From assembly GCF_023555495.1 (NCBI RefSeq), contig NZ_JALCZO010000001.1, positions 558,001-622,000 on the forward strand: 64,000 nt of DNA, written 5' to 3'. Origin of the DNA: Polaribacter sp. Z022. Lineage in GTDB: Bacteria; Bacteroidota; Bacteroidia; Flavobacteriales; Flavobacteriaceae. Made by a program: the position numbers and the translations under genes. Shown here in pieces: positions 27,952-38,169 of the stretch (its first letter is position 1; the number at the start of each line of letters is the position of its first letter). The notes beneath the pieces were generated by a model, which was not told the DNA's origin, searched no databases, and was given only the letters and a program-made list of their open reading frames with translations.

Positions 27952-29727
27952 ATGATTAGAAATTTTTTTTTAGTAGTATTTATAACCAGTCTATTTTCTA
28001 TCAATAAAACCACAGCCCAAAAACAACCAAACATCATTATTATGATGAGTGATGATCAAGGTTATGGAGATATTGGCGCTCATGGAAATCCGTATTTAAA
28101 GACCCCAAATATGGAAAAGATTGGTGATCAGGGAATAGAAATGACGCATTTTTTCAGTTATCCAAACTGTTCTGCTTCTAGAGCAGCATTATTAACAGGA
28201 AGATATCCTTATAGAACAGGAGTTACAGCAGTTACACAAGTAGATCATTTTATGCATACAGATGAAACTACAATTGCTGAAGTCTTATCAAAAAATGGGT
28301 ACAAAACAGGAATTTTTGGTAAATGGCATTTAGGTGATAATGCACCTATGAGACCTACAGATCAAGGTTTTCAAGAAGCTCTAGTGCATAAAGGTGGTGG
28401 AATTGGGCAGGCTGCAGGACCTGCAGGAAACACTTATTTTGATCCAGTTTTAGAGCACAATAATGTATCAAAAAAATATAAAGGTTACTGTGATGATATC
28501 TTTACAGACGCAGCTTTAAACTTTATGAGTAAAAAAGATGGAAAACCATTTTTTACTTATTTAGCTACAAATTTGCCTCACTTTCCTTTACAAGTTCCAG
28601 ATAAAAGAGCTGAACGTTTTCGTAAAATGGGTTTACACGAAGACAATGCTTTAACTTATGGAATGATTGACAATATAGACTATAATGTGGGTAGAGTTTT
28701 AAATAAATTAAAAGAATTAGGGATTGCAGATAATACGATTGTTATCTTTTTATCAGACAATGGACCAAGAACCAGAAGAACCAAAAACGATCATTATCCT
28801 GGTAGATGGGTTGCCAATTTAAGGGGAACAAAAACAAGTGTGTATGATGCAGGAATTCGTGTGCCTTTTTATGTAAAATGGCCAAAGAAGATCAAACCCC
28901 AAAATGCAACAGCAACCATGGGTACAATTATAGATTTGTTTCCAACTTTGTTGGATGCTGCTAAAGTTCCATCTCCAAAAAATATTAAAATTGATGGCAC
29001 CTCTTTGTTATCACTTTGGACAAAGAATAAATCAGACAATTTAATAGAACGAGACTATTTTGTGCAAATGCATTATGGGCCAACACCTTTTAAATATATG
29101 CATTTTGGTTTAAGAACGCCAAAATATAAATTGGTAAGTCCTCATAATTTTCCTCACGGAATTGTACATCAACCTACAGATTTTGAACTGAAAAATGTAG
29201 TTAAAAACTTAGAATTATATGATGTAGTGAATGACCCAAGTGAACGCATCAATATTGCAAAAAAACATCCAGAAATTGTAAATGCAATGTTAGAACGTTA
29301 TGAAAATTGGTTTGATGAGGTTACAGAAGAACGTGATGCAAGAGGAATACAGCGTATTTATTTAGGTACTAAAATGCAACCTCATGTGAACTTATCGCGA
29401 TTTGATTGGGGAGGTCCAAGAGTAATTTCTCGTTTCGATTATGGAGGTCCAAGAGTAATTGAAGACAATCAATTAGGATATTGGCAAGTGGTAACAGAAA
29501 AAGGAACTTATGATGTTTCTTATGATTTACCAGAATTAGAAAATGGAGGAATTGCACATTTAAAATATGGAGATGTTCATTTGACAATAAATTTAGAGAA
29601 AAATCAAAAAAAGGTATTGTTTAAAAATGTAAAATTACCAGCAGGAAAAGGAAATTTTCATGCTTATATTAAAGCAGATAGATTGCCTGTTGGTCCTCAT
29701 TTTGTAGATGTTTATAGAGTAGATTAA
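27952..29727 (+). CDS. S1 sulfatase with C-S-A-S-R active-site motif
   Basis: 591 residues, periplasmic (signal ending KTTAQ, no lipobox). Sulfatase core: SDDQGYGD, formylglycine site C73-S-A-S-R (the CxAxR form also accepted by maturation enzymes), GKWHLGDN and FLSDNGP. A C-terminal beta domain (about 505-591) follows the catalytic part. It differs clearly from the other sulfatases here, all of which use CxPSR, so it probably attacks a different sulfate position, perhaps the 2-sulfate of anhydro-galactose; this is a guess. An 11-residue tandem repeat (SRFDWGGPRVI then SRFDYGGPRVI, residues 482-503) precedes the C-terminal domain. Confidence 0.85.
   Translation: MIRNFFLVVFITSLFSINKTTAQKQPNIIIMMSDDQGYGDIGAHGNPYLKTPNMEKIGDQGIEMTHFFSYPNCSASRAALLTGRYPYRTGVTAVTQVDHFMHTDETTIAEVLSKNGYKTGIFGKWHLGDNAPMRPTDQGFQEALVHKGGGIGQAAGPAGNTYFDPVLEHNNVSKKYKGYCDDIFTDAALNFMSKKDGKPFFTYLATNLPHFPLQVPDKRAERFRKMGLHEDNALTYGMIDNIDYNVGRVLNKLKELGIADNTIVIFLSDNGPRTRRTKNDHYPGRWVANLRGTKTSVYDAGIRVPFYVKWPKKIKPQNATATMGTIIDLFPTLLDAAKVPSPKNIKIDGTSLLSLWTKNKSDNLIERDYFVQMHYGPTPFKYMHFGLRTPKYKLVSPHNFPHGIVHQPTDFELKNVVKNLELYDVVNDPSERINIAKKHPEIVNAMLERYENWFDEVTEERDARGIQRIYLGTKMQPHVNLSRFDWGGPRVISRFDYGGPRVIEDNQLGYWQVVTEKGTYDVSYDLPELENGGIAHLKYGDVHLTINLEKNQKKVLFKNVKLPAGKGNFHAYIKADRLPVGPHFVDVYRVD
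29395..29460 (+). repeat. 33-bp tandem duplication inside the CSASR sulfatase gene
   Basis: Bases 29395-29427 and 29428-29460 encode SRFDWGGPRVI and SRFDYGGPRVI. The two copies differ at several silent positions and one Trp/Tyr change, so the duplication is not very recent. Confidence 0.85.
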
Positions 29728-29757
29728 GAAATATCTATTTTTTTATAATATTCTGTA

Positions 29758-29823
29758 AGGTAAAATAGGTTTAAGAGTTGGTAAATTTAATCAACAGAAT
29801 AATTCTAAATTACACTTACTTTG
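29758..29823 (+). promoter_or_regulatory. Operator/promoter 4 before the sugar porter operon
   Basis: AGGTAAAA (29758-29765) and TGGTAAAT (29779-29786), exactly 21 bp apart, are followed by TTACTTTG (29816-29823) 37 bp after the second half-site starts. The downstream ATG is at 29913. Confidence 0.65.
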
Positions 29824-29912
29824 TTTGCCAACAAATTTATAGTCTATATTAACTAATAGATAATAAAAGAAAAGGTGTTAATAATTAACTAAAATAGTAT
29901 AACTAAAATATT

Positions 29913-31478
29913 ATGAGTTCATATAAAAAGAATGCGTTTAAATACTCAATTATTGTTGCTTTAGGTAGTTTTGTATTTGGTTTAGATGCTGTGTTAATTT
30001 CTGGAGGTTTTAAATTTATTACTCAAGAATTTAATTTAACAGCTTCACAAGTTGGTCTTATTGGTTCAGCACCAGGTATTGGAGTGTTAATTGCTTTACC
30101 GCTAACAGCATTTTCTGCAAATAAATTTGGTAGAAAACTAACTTTACAAATCATAGCTACTTTTTATGTTGTATCTGCAATTGGTTCTGCTTTAGCTCCT
30201 TCATTTTTATCGCTATTTTGGTTTCGATTTTTAGGAGGTTTAGCTTTTAGCTCAGTTACTTTAGCATCAATGTATATTGGTGAAATTGCTCCAGTAGAAC
30301 AAAGAGGTAAATTAGTTTCTATGTTGCAAATAAATATGGGAGTTGGTTTTACAGCTGCTTATTTAATTAATTATTGGATATTACAACAAATGGGATCTGA
30401 TGCTCAATGGGTTCAAGATATTAATCTTGCAGATACAGGATGGCGTTGGATGTTGGGTATTGAGATAATTCCTGCTTTAATATGGTTATTATTACTATTT
30501 ATTATTCCTAAAAGTCCTGCTTGGTTAATTTATAAAGGTAGAATTGAGGAAGCTAAAAAATCGTTATCTACAGTATATCCAGAAAATGAAGTTGAAGGTC
30601 AAATTCAACAAATGGTAGAAAGTGTAGAGGATGCAGAAGGTACAAGATCTACTTTAGGTCAGTTAAAAGAGATTTTTAGTAGTAAAATGAGAATTGTTTT
30701 AATTTTAGCTTTAACATTAGCTGTAGTACAACAATTTACAGGTATGAATGCAGTAATGATATATGCACCAACTATGTTTGAACAACTAGGTTTAGGAACA
30801 GATGCTGCATTTTCTAGTACAATTTGGATTGGTGTAATTGGTTTAATATCAACTTTAATATCATTATCTCTAATAGATAAATTTGGACGTAGACCTTTAG
30901 TTATTGGAGGTTTAATTTTAATTATTATTAGTATATCAACAGTGTCTTATGGGTTTAAACAAGCTACTTATACAGTAACACAAGATGCTATTGTTAAAAT
31001 GAATGACATACCTGAGATTGAAAAATTAAATGTAATTGTTGGTAAAGAATTTACAAGTGATATTGAGTTTAAAAATTCTTTAAGTGAAATTCTTGGAGTT
31101 GAATCTGCACGTGACAACTCTGGATTAATTTTTAAAGAAACTGCTCATATGAATTCAATATTAATTCTATTAAGTATTTTAACATTTATAGCAGCATTTA
31201 ACTTTTCAATTGGGCCAATAATGTGGGTGTTACTTTCAGAGATATTTCCAATTTCTAATCGTGGAGTGGCTATACCTTTATTTGCTTTAATTTCAAGTTC
31301 AGTAAGTGCATTAGTTCAATATTTATTCCCTCTAGAAATGGAAAGTTTCGGAGCTGCAACTACATTTATAATTTACGCAGGTATTGTTCTTGTAGGTCTT
31401 ATAATTTTGTATAAATATCTTTTAGAAACTAAAGGACTTTCTTTAGAAGAAATACAAACAAAATTGCAAAGAAAATAA
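29913..31478 (+). CDS. MFS sugar porter (XylE/GLUT-like)
   Basis: A 521-residue inner-membrane protein of the sugar porter family with 12 predicted helices. Family signatures are FGRK in the first cytoplasmic loop, [12 protein letters not shown] after helix 6, [14 protein letters not shown] in helix 7, [11 protein letters not shown] in the loop after helix 8 and a final ETKG motif. An extra periplasmic stretch (about 350-410) is longer than in XylE. It would take free galactose or a small neutral sugar into the cytoplasm by proton symport. It heads a unit with a sulfatase, a GH16 and a GH127 gene. Confidence 0.85.
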   Translation: MSSYKKNAFKYSIIVALGSFVFGLDAVLISGGFKFITQEFNLTASQVGLIGSAPGIGVLIALPLTAFSANKFGRKLTLQIIATFYVVSAIGSALAPSFLSLFWFRFLGGLAFSSVTLASMYIGEIAPVEQRGKLVSMLQINMGVGFTAAYLINYWILQQMGSDAQWVQDINLADTGWRWMLGIEIIPALIWLLLLFIIPKSPAWLIYKGRIEEAKKSLSTVYPENEVEGQIQQMVESVEDAEGTRSTLGQLKEIFSSKMRIVLILALTLAVVQQFTGMNAVMIYAPTMFEQLGLGTDAAFSSTIWIGVIGLISTLISLSLIDKFGRRPLVIGGLILIIISISTVSYGFKQATYTVTQDAIVKMNDIPEIEKLNVIVGKEFTSDIEFKNSLSEILGVESARDNSGLIFKETAHMNSILILLSILTFIAAFNFSIGPIMWVLLSEIFPISNRGVAIPLFALISSSVSALVQYLFPLEMESFGAATTFIIYAGIVLVGLIILYKYLLETKGLSLEEIQTKLQRK

Positions 31479-31512
31479 TAGAAAATCGATTAAAAATTTT
31501 ATAAAAAACAAA

Positions 31513-32931
31513 ATGAAAAAAATAATTATTTTACTTGTTTTAAGCTTTTCTTTAACAAGTTGCGCTCAAAAAAAACCTAATATTATTTTCTTGTTTTCTG
31601 ATGATGCAGGATATGAAGATTTTGGTTTTCAGGGTAGTGATATAATGATTACACCTAATTTAGATAAACTAGCAAAAGACGGAATTAAATTTACACAAGG
31701 TTATGTAACAGACGCTACTTGTGGTCCTTCTAGAGCAGGTTTAATTACAGGAAAATATCAACAAAAATTTGGATATCAAGAAATTAATGTTCCTAATTAT
31801 ATGAGTAAAAACTCTAAATTTTTAGGAGATGATATGGGGTTGCCTACAGATCAAAAAACAATTGCAGATTATCTTAAAAAATTAGGATATAAAAGTGCTG
31901 TTTATGGAAAATGGCATTTAGGTAATGCAGATCGTTTTCATCCATTAAAAAGAGGTTTTGATGAGTTTTATGGTTTTAGAGGAGGAGCAAGAAGTTATTT
32001 CCCTTACAAAAACTTTAAAGGAATACACCATGATAATAAAATGGAAAGAAACTTTGGAAACTTTGAAGAGCCTAATGGATATGTAACTGATGTTTTAGCT
32101 GATGAAGCAATTTCTTTTATCGAAAAAAATAAAAAGAATCCTTTCTTTATTTACTTAGCATTTAACGCAGTTCACACTCCTATGCATGCAACTAAAGAAG
32201 ATTTAGCAAAATTTCCTAATCTTACAGGAAAAAGACAACAAGTTGCTGCTATGACTTTAGCTTTAGATAGAGCTTGTGGTAAAGTTTTAGACAAACTAAA
32301 AGAGTTAGGTTTAGATGAAAATACAATAATTGTTTTTTCTAATGATAATGGAGGACCAACAGATAAAAATGCTTCAGTAAATTTACCATTAAGTGGTACA
32401 AAATCTAATCACTTAGAAGGAGGAATTAGAGTACCGTATTTAATAAAATGGCCTAAGAAATTTAAAGCAGGTCAAGAATACAATTACCCTGTAAGTACTT
32501 TTGATTTGTTGCCAACTTTTTATGCTGCTGGAGGAGGAGATGTAAAAGACTTAGATAAGGTAGATGGTGTAAACTTAATTCCTTTTGTTGATGGATCTAA
32601 CAAAGCAAGACCACATAAATATTTATTTTGGAAAAAAGAAGCACGTGCAGTTTGTAGAGATAACGATTGGAAATTAATTCGTTTTGCAGATAGACCAGCA
32701 GAATTATACGATTTATCTAAAGATATTACAGAACAAAACAATTTAGCATCTAAAGAACCAGAACGTTTAAAAACGATGTTTAAAAAATTGTTTGAATGGG
32801 AACTAACTCAAGAACGCCCATTATGGATGTTACAACAACGTTTTGAAAAATATGACATTAATAGAATGGATCGTTATAGAACACCAGAGTTGGTTAAAAA
32901 AGAAATGAAAAAATACAATAAAAAGAAGTAA
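31513..32931 (+). CDS. S1 sulfatase lipoprotein
   Basis: 472 residues; the lipobox is TSCAQ at about residue 18. Core motifs: FSDDAGYED, formylglycine site C70-[24 protein letters not shown] and SNDNGG. The [10 protein letters not shown] loop and [14 protein letters not shown] segment differ from the GFLGGGHNYF group (10593, 46758, 60802), so it belongs to another S1 subfamily and probably has another regiospecificity. It is located in the periplasm or on the surface, 34 bp after the sugar porter gene. The substrate is inferred to be sulfated galactan oligosaccharide. Confidence 0.85.
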   Translation: MKKIIILLVLSFSLTSCAQKKPNIIFLFSDDAGYEDFGFQGSDIMITPNLDKLAKDGIKFTQGYVTDATCGPSRAGLITGKYQQKFGYQEINVPNYMSKNSKFLGDDMGLPTDQKTIADYLKKLGYKSAVYGKWHLGNADRFHPLKRGFDEFYGFRGGARSYFPYKNFKGIHHDNKMERNFGNFEEPNGYVTDVLADEAISFIEKNKKNPFFIYLAFNAVHTPMHATKEDLAKFPNLTGKRQQVAAMTLALDRACGKVLDKLKELGLDENTIIVFSNDNGGPTDKNASVNLPLSGTKSNHLEGGIRVPYLIKWPKKFKAGQEYNYPVSTFDLLPTFYAAGGGDVKDLDKVDGVNLIPFVDGSNKARPHKYLFWKKEARAVCRDNDWKLIRFADRPAELYDLSKDITEQNNLASKEPERLKTMFKKLFEWELTQERPLWMLQQRFEKYDINRMDRYRTPELVKKEMKKYNKKK

Positions 32932-32994
32932 TAAATTCTTCATTTTAATTTACCTAAAAATAAACGAACACAACAACAATTAAAAACCAACACA

Positions 32995-34476
32995 TTGAAA
33001 ATAATTTATAAAATATTAATTGTAATAATTTTCTTCTTAGGATATAGTTGTACAAATTCTACATCACAAAATAAAGAAGAAAGTAAAATTGAAATACCTG
33101 TTTCTAAATTTTATCCAGCATCAGACTTAGAAAATAAAGAAGGTTGGGTATTAAATGAAGAGGTTTCTGATGAATTTGAAGGAACAGAAATAGACAAAGA
33201 AAAATGGTTTGTAGAAGGTCAAGATGGAGATTATTATATCTGGAAAGGTAGAGCTCCTTCTCAATATGCACCACATAATGTTGTTGTAAAAGATGGTAAA
33301 TTAATTTTAAAAACCCAATGGGAGCCAGATTTTGCGTTTGCAAAAGAAGCATATGCAGATGGTGCAAATAAAGACACTTATGGTGTTCATGAAGGGAAAC
33401 CTTTACCTGTTACTACTGCAGCAATTGTTAGTAAAAAACGATTTTTAAATGGATATATGGAAATCAAATCTAAGTCTCCACATGCAGCAATGACAGCAGC
33501 TTTTTGGGCAATAGGTTTTGAGCAAGAATTAGACATGTATGAGCAAATGGGGGTTCCAAAAATTGCTAAAGAAGGTTCTATAGATAAATATACAAACAGA
33601 ACAGCAGTGCACGATTGGAGTCCACCATCTACAAGACCAACTAAAGCATTTGGGTATGATGAAATATTACCATATGTTACTTCAGAAGAATTTCATGTTT
33701 ATGGTGTAGAATGGGGAGAAGATTATTTAAAAATTTTTAGAGATGGTAAATTTGTACACGGATTTACGCAAGATGAGTTAGGTATAGATTGGGTATTAAA
33801 CAACCCAATGGAAATTTGGGTAGACTCAGAAATATTTAAATGGATAGGAGTTCCTCATAAGGAAGAATTGCCAGCAACTTTTGAGGCAGAATATGTAAGA
33901 GTATGGCAAAAACCTTCTGATAATTTATTGGTAAAAGATAGAGCTTTTTATGGTTTTGAAGGACCAATTTTATTTGAAGAAAACCCTAGACCTTTAAAAA
34001 TGGTACCAGAAGATGCAGTAGCTAACGATTATCAAAAGTTTTGGTTGTTTAGTGAAGGATCTGAAAAATATTTAAAAATTACTGAAGGTCATTATAATAG
34101 TGGTGTAGAAGCTTTACAGTTTTTTGGATATGGCAAAAATGAGCACTTAGAAGTAGATAAAGTACAAGCAAAAACACCAGAAGGTTCTTTAAATCTTCCT
34201 GCAGGAGAATATAATTTATCAATGAAACTTTGGTTAGACCAAGGAAGAACTACAGATTCTATACATGTTACTTTAATGAACCCTAAAACAGAATTAGTAT
34301 TATCTGGATTAAAAAAATTACCTAGAAAAGAATGGGTAACTATTAAAACAAAAGTTTCAAGAAAAGAAGCATCAGCAGTTAATGATGGTATGATTATAGA
34401 AATAAGAAAAGAAGATTTACCAGAAACAAAAGCGGTAAAATTGTTTATAGACGATATCGTTATCAAGAAGAATTAA
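32995..34476 (+). CDS. GH16 endo-galactanase with C-terminal accessory domain, lipoprotein
   Basis: 493 residues starting at TTG 32995. No ATG occurs before residue 150, and the TTG gives a perfect lipoprotein signal (KILIVIIFFLGYSC). The GH16 domain spans about 40-305 with catalytic ELDMYE (Glu178, Asp180, Glu183). A C-terminal beta-sandwich (about 320-493) follows, ending VKLFIDDIVIKKN, which looks like a carbohydrate-binding domain of unassigned family. This is the only stand-alone GH16 here with an accessory domain. It diverges from the other three around the active site (QELDMYEQMG), suggesting preference for a different sulfation pattern. Confidence 0.85.
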   Translation: MKIIYKILIVIIFFLGYSCTNSTSQNKEESKIEIPVSKFYPASDLENKEGWVLNEEVSDEFEGTEIDKEKWFVEGQDGDYYIWKGRAPSQYAPHNVVVKDGKLILKTQWEPDFAFAKEAYADGANKDTYGVHEGKPLPVTTAAIVSKKRFLNGYMEIKSKSPHAAMTAAFWAIGFEQELDMYEQMGVPKIAKEGSIDKYTNRTAVHDWSPPSTRPTKAFGYDEILPYVTSEEFHVYGVEWGEDYLKIFRDGKFVHGFTQDELGIDWVLNNPMEIWVDSEIFKWIGVPHKEELPATFEAEYVRVWQKPSDNLLVKDRAFYGFEGPILFEENPRPLKMVPEDAVANDYQKFWLFSEGSEKYLKITEGHYNSGVEALQFFGYGKNEHLEVDKVQAKTPEGSLNLPAGEYNLSMKLWLDQGRTTDSIHVTLMNPKTELVLSGLKKLPRKEWVTIKTKVSRKEASAVNDGMIIEIRKEDLPETKAVKLFIDDIVIKKN

Positions 34477-34524
34477 ATAAATACAACAGTAAGAAAACTT
34501 ACTTTTAAAAAAATAGAATATTTT

Positions 34525-36510
34525 ATGAGTACTAATACAAACATTCATAATAAAGCAATTACAAACACTTCAGAAAGTCCGTTTGTAAAGTTAAAAAGCA
34601 TCAATTTTGGTGACTGTAAATGGAATTCTGGTTTTTGGTCAGAAAAAGTAAAAAATGCAGAAGAAAAAATGCTTCCTTATATGGGAGATGTTTTATGTGG
34701 AGATATTGGTCATGGACTTAATAACTTTAAAATTGCTGCAGGTTTAAAAGAAGGTGAACACAAAGGATTTTACTGGCATGATGGTGATTTCTTTAAGTTT
34801 ATGGAAGCCAAAATGTACATTTATGCCCAAACTAAAGATGAATCTTTACTAAAAGAATTAGATGAATATATAGATATAATTGGGCAAGCTCAAGAAGAAG
34901 ATGGTTATATTCATACTCATGTACAAATTACAGAAGGTGCAGAACGCTTTTCGAACAGAAAGTACCATGAAATGTATAATTATGGGCATTTATTTATTGC
35001 AGCCTCAGTTCACTTTAAACTAACTGGTCAACGTAACTTTTTAGACATTGCAATAAAACAAGCAGACTTATTGTATGTTTATTTTATGCCAGATACAACA
35101 CACTATCAGCGTTTTGGATTTAATCAAACTCAAATTATGGGATTGGTTGAATTGTATAGAACAGTTGGAGATAAAAAATACTTAAAACTTGCTGAAAAGT
35201 TTATAAATAGAAGAGGTACTTTTAAAATAGAACACCATTCTACTACAGAAGGTTATCCTATTGGAGATATGGTGCAAGAAAGAACACCTTTTAGAGAATC
35301 TAAAGAAGCAGTTGGTCATGCAGTATTAGCATTATATTATTATGCAGGGGCTGCAGATGTTTATGCAGAAACAGGAGAAAAAGCCTTAATAGATACTTTA
35401 GATATCTTATGGGAAAATGTTACAGACAAAAAAATGTATGTAACAGGTGCTGTTGGTCAAGCTCATTATGGTGCTTCTACAAGTTTAGATATGATTGAAG
35501 AAGGTTTTATTGATGCTTATATGATGCCAAATATGACAGCATACAATGAAACTTGTGCAAACCTTTGTAATGCTATGTTTAGTAGTAGAATGATGGGTAT
35601 AAAAGAAGAATCTAGATATGCAGACATTATAGAGTTAGTTTTATACAATAGTGGTTTGTCAGGAATTAGTATAGAAGGAAAAGATTATTTCTATTCTAAT
35701 CCATTAAGAATGGTAAACAATTCTAGAGATTATGATTCTCATGCAGATGTTACAGAAAGCCCTGTAAGACAACCGTATTTAGAATGTTTCTGTTGTCCTC
35801 CAAACTTAGTAAGAACAATTTGTAAAACTTCTGGATGGGCATATAATTTATCAGAAAATGGTGTTGCTGTTGTATTATTTGGAGGTAACAATTTAGACAC
35901 TACTATGTTAGATGGTTCTCCTTTAAAATTATCTCAAGATTCAGATTATCCTTGGAAAGGTTTAGTAAAAATTACAGTAGATGAATGTAAAGATTCAGCT
36001 TTCGATATAAAACTTAGAATTCCAAAATGGGCTGTAGGAAGTACAATTAAAGTTAATGGAGAAGAAGTTGATGTTGCTGTTAATCCTGGAAACTTTGCAA
36101 CAATAAACAGAAACTGGAAAGCAGGAGATGTTATTGTTTTAGATATGCCAATGGAGGTTACTCTTGTAGAAGGTCATAATAGAATAGAAGAAGTTAGAAA
36201 CCAAATTGCAGTAAAAAGAGGGCCAATTGTTTATACAATTGAAACTCCAGATTTACCAGAAAACACATCAATATTAGATGTATATATTAAAGGTGATGCA
36301 CCTTTTAAAGCTGTACATAAACCAGATTTCTTAGGAGGTGTTACTGTTATTGAAACAGAACTTTTATTAAGAGAAGGTAAAACTGATGATATGTACCAAA
36401 CAGTTACAAAACCAGTATTTAGTACTTATAAAACACAATTAGTACCATATTTTGCATGGAGCAATAGAGGTCAAGCAGAAATGACGGTGTTTTTACCAGT
36501 TGTTTGGTAA
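34525..36510 (+). CDS. GH127 glycosidase without signal peptide (cytoplasmic)
   Basis: A 661-residue (alpha/alpha)6-barrel GH127 (DUF1680) enzyme. Residues match the family reference HypBA1 in order and spacing: acid/base Glu326, zinc ligands Glu342 and Cys344 (NETCANL), nucleophile Cys423 and Cys424 (CCPPN). GH127 includes beta-L-arabinofuranosidases and, in carrageenan loci, 3,6-anhydro-D-galactosidases; the latter fits this context. There is no hydrophobic N terminus, in contrast to the lipoprotein paralogue at 50052, so it should act on imported oligosaccharides in the cytoplasm. It follows the GH16 gene by 48 bp, with a weak hairpin (34488-34503) between. Confidence 0.8.
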   Translation: MSTNTNIHNKAITNTSESPFVKLKSINFGDCKWNSGFWSEKVKNAEEKMLPYMGDVLCGDIGHGLNNFKIAAGLKEGEHKGFYWHDGDFFKFMEAKMYIYAQTKDESLLKELDEYIDIIGQAQEEDGYIHTHVQITEGAERFSNRKYHEMYNYGHLFIAASVHFKLTGQRNFLDIAIKQADLLYVYFMPDTTHYQRFGFNQTQIMGLVELYRTVGDKKYLKLAEKFINRRGTFKIEHHSTTEGYPIGDMVQERTPFRESKEAVGHAVLALYYYAGAADVYAETGEKALIDTLDILWENVTDKKMYVTGAVGQAHYGASTSLDMIEEGFIDAYMMPNMTAYNETCANLCNAMFSSRMMGIKEESRYADIIELVLYNSGLSGISIEGKDYFYSNPLRMVNNSRDYDSHADVTESPVRQPYLECFCCPPNLVRTICKTSGWAYNLSENGVAVVLFGGNNLDTTMLDGSPLKLSQDSDYPWKGLVKITVDECKDSAFDIKLRIPKWAVGSTIKVNGEEVDVAVNPGNFATINRNWKAGDVIVLDMPMEVTLVEGHNRIEEVRNQIAVKRGPIVYTIETPDLPENTSILDVYIKGDAPFKAVHKPDFLGGVTVIETELLLREGKTDDMYQTVTKPVFSTYKTQLVPYFAWSNRGQAEMTVFLPVVW

Positions 36511-36530
36511 CTAAAAATGTATGTTATTTT

Positions 36531-36571
36531 AAAAAGTTCAATTATTAGAAATAGTAATTGGACTTTTTTAT
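36531..36571 (+). terminator. Terminator after the cytoplasmic GH127
   Basis: AAAAAGTTCAATTA and TAATTGGACTTTTT form a 14-bp stem with one G-T pair, followed by T residues. Confidence 0.85.
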
Positions 36572-36676
36572 TTAAAAAAGGTAGCACAATAAAACTTAAT
36601 AAAAACTCATAAAATTATAGGTTTATAATAACAAAACCAGTAAAAGTGTTAAATTATGAAAAATTAAAATTTAGTT

Positions 36677-38008
36677 ATGGTTGTTAATTTATTTCTACTA
36701 CTTGTTTTTCTGTTGGTTCTAATTTTATGTATCTCTAAATGGAAAATTCATCCATTTATAGCGTTAATTATAACAGCAATTGCTTTAGGTGTAACTCTAG
36801 GTTTAGGTGGAGAAAATACAATTTCAGTTGTTTTAGAAGGATTTAGTAAAACTTTAAAATGGATTGCAGTAATAATTATTATTGGAGCATTTATTGGTGA
36901 AGTATTAAGAGAAACTGGAGGTGCTTTTCGTATTTCAGATCGTATTGTAAAGTGGGTGGGTCAAAAGAAATTACCTTGGGCTATGGGTTTTACAGGTTAT
37001 ATAGTTTCTATACCTGTTTTTGTAGACGTTGCTTACATTTTATTACAACCAGTTGTAGAATCTTTGTCATATAAAAGTAAAAAACCAGTCCTATATTTAG
37101 GTCTTTCGTTAGCTGCAGGTTTAACAGTTGCACACACATTAATACCACCAACTCCAGGGCCTTTAGCAGTGGCATCATTACTAGGTGTAGAAATGGGTAG
37201 GCTTTTAATGATTAATCTTATAGTTGCTTCATTTGCAATGGTTGGCGGTATTTTGTGGGTTGTACTTTTCTTAAAAAAAGCGTGGTTAGAATATGATAAA
37301 AAACTTACTAAAACGTACCAAGAAAAATCTACTGAAACAAAAAATAATATTCAAAAAGGGAATTGGATTTTAGATGTTTTACCAATAATTGTACCTATTG
37401 TATTAATATCTATAGGTTCTTTTGAGTTTGAAAGTTTAACAGGTTATACTGCCGATATTATCAATTTTATTTCTATTCCTTTAGTTGCTGTATTTATAGG
37501 CGCTTTTATAGCAGTTTTTCAGATACCAAAAAAAAATAAAAAAAGAACAATTAATAAATTAGTAGAACAAGCAATTGTAAAATCTGCATTAGTTATTATG
37601 ATTACTGGAGCAGGAGGCGCTTTAGGTTTTGTAATTAAAGAAACTGGAGTTCAAAATGAAATTGTTCAAATTTTTAGTGATTTTCCTTTTTTAGGTATGT
37701 TACTACCATTTTTAGTAGCAGCAATGTTAACAACAGCAACAGGTTCTATAACTGTTTCTTTAGTTGGTACTGCTTCTATGTTGGGGCCTATAATTAATAC
37801 ATTTCCAATGTCTCCAGAAATAGTTGCTGCATTAATTGGTTGTGGATCTTTTTGTGTTTTTCATGTAAATTCTAGCTTTTTTTGGTTGTTAAATAGATTG
37901 CATGAAGCACCACCTAAAGTATTGTATAAAACTTTTACAGTTCAATCTTTAATAATGGGATTATCGGGTTTGGTAGGTGTTTTAATTTTACTTGCATTAG
38001 GGTTTTAA
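36677..38008 (+). CDS. GntP-family sugar-acid permease
   Basis: A 443-residue inner-membrane protein with about twelve hydrophobic segments, resembling the gluconate:H+ symporter family: PTPGPLAVASLLG in the middle and ATGSITVSLVGTASMLGP near the C terminus. It would import gluconate-like sugar acids or related hydroxy acids. It lies alone between a terminator and the next operator. It is the second sugar-acid carrier of the locus after the ACS-type transporter; perhaps the two serve galactonate and anhydro-galactonate. Substrate is not determinable from sequence. Confidence 0.8.
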   Translation: MVVNLFLLLVFLLVLILCISKWKIHPFIALIITAIALGVTLGLGGENTISVVLEGFSKTLKWIAVIIIIGAFIGEVLRETGGAFRISDRIVKWVGQKKLPWAMGFTGYIVSIPVFVDVAYILLQPVVESLSYKSKKPVLYLGLSLAAGLTVAHTLIPPTPGPLAVASLLGVEMGRLLMINLIVASFAMVGGILWVVLFLKKAWLEYDKKLTKTYQEKSTETKNNIQKGNWILDVLPIIVPIVLISIGSFEFESLTGYTADIINFISIPLVAVFIGAFIAVFQIPKKNKKRTINKLVEQAIVKSALVIMITGAGGALGFVIKETGVQNEIVQIFSDFPFLGMLLPFLVAAMLTTATGSITVSLVGTASMLGPIINTFPMSPEIVAALIGCGSFCVFHVNSSFFWLLNRLHEAPPKVLYKTFTVQSLIMGLSGLVGVLILLALGF

Positions 38009-38035
38009 CTAATTTCCCAAAATACTATCTATCTA

Positions 38036-38101
38036 AGGTAAGATAAGGTAAATAACAGTTAATATTTACACACAAACAAATTTTAAATTTATTTTTCTTT
38101 G
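38036..38101 (+). promoter_or_regulatory. Operator/promoter 5 before the ASPIC/GH167-like operon
   Basis: AGGTAAGA (38036-38043) and a weaker AGTTAATA (38057-38064) are 21 bp apart. TTTCTTTG (38094-38101) begins exactly 37 bp after the second half-site starts. An additional perfect AGGTAAAT (38046-38053) lies between them, 10 bp (one helical turn) after the first. Confidence 0.55.
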
Positions 38102-38169
38102 TATAGTTCTTTTATTGTATTTAATACAATTTGATAACATTTATTATTAAACCTCATAAAATTATTTTA

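Noticed and set aside
34092-34466. A 124-codon minus-strand open frame inside the GH16 gene at 32995
   Set aside because: It is antisense to a well-supported domain, with no homology I recognise and no promoter.
36579-36646. AGGTAGCA and AGGTTTAT words upstream of the GntP-type permease, as another AraC-type operator
   Set aside because: No second half-site at 20-22 bp and no TTTG -7 box at the expected distance.
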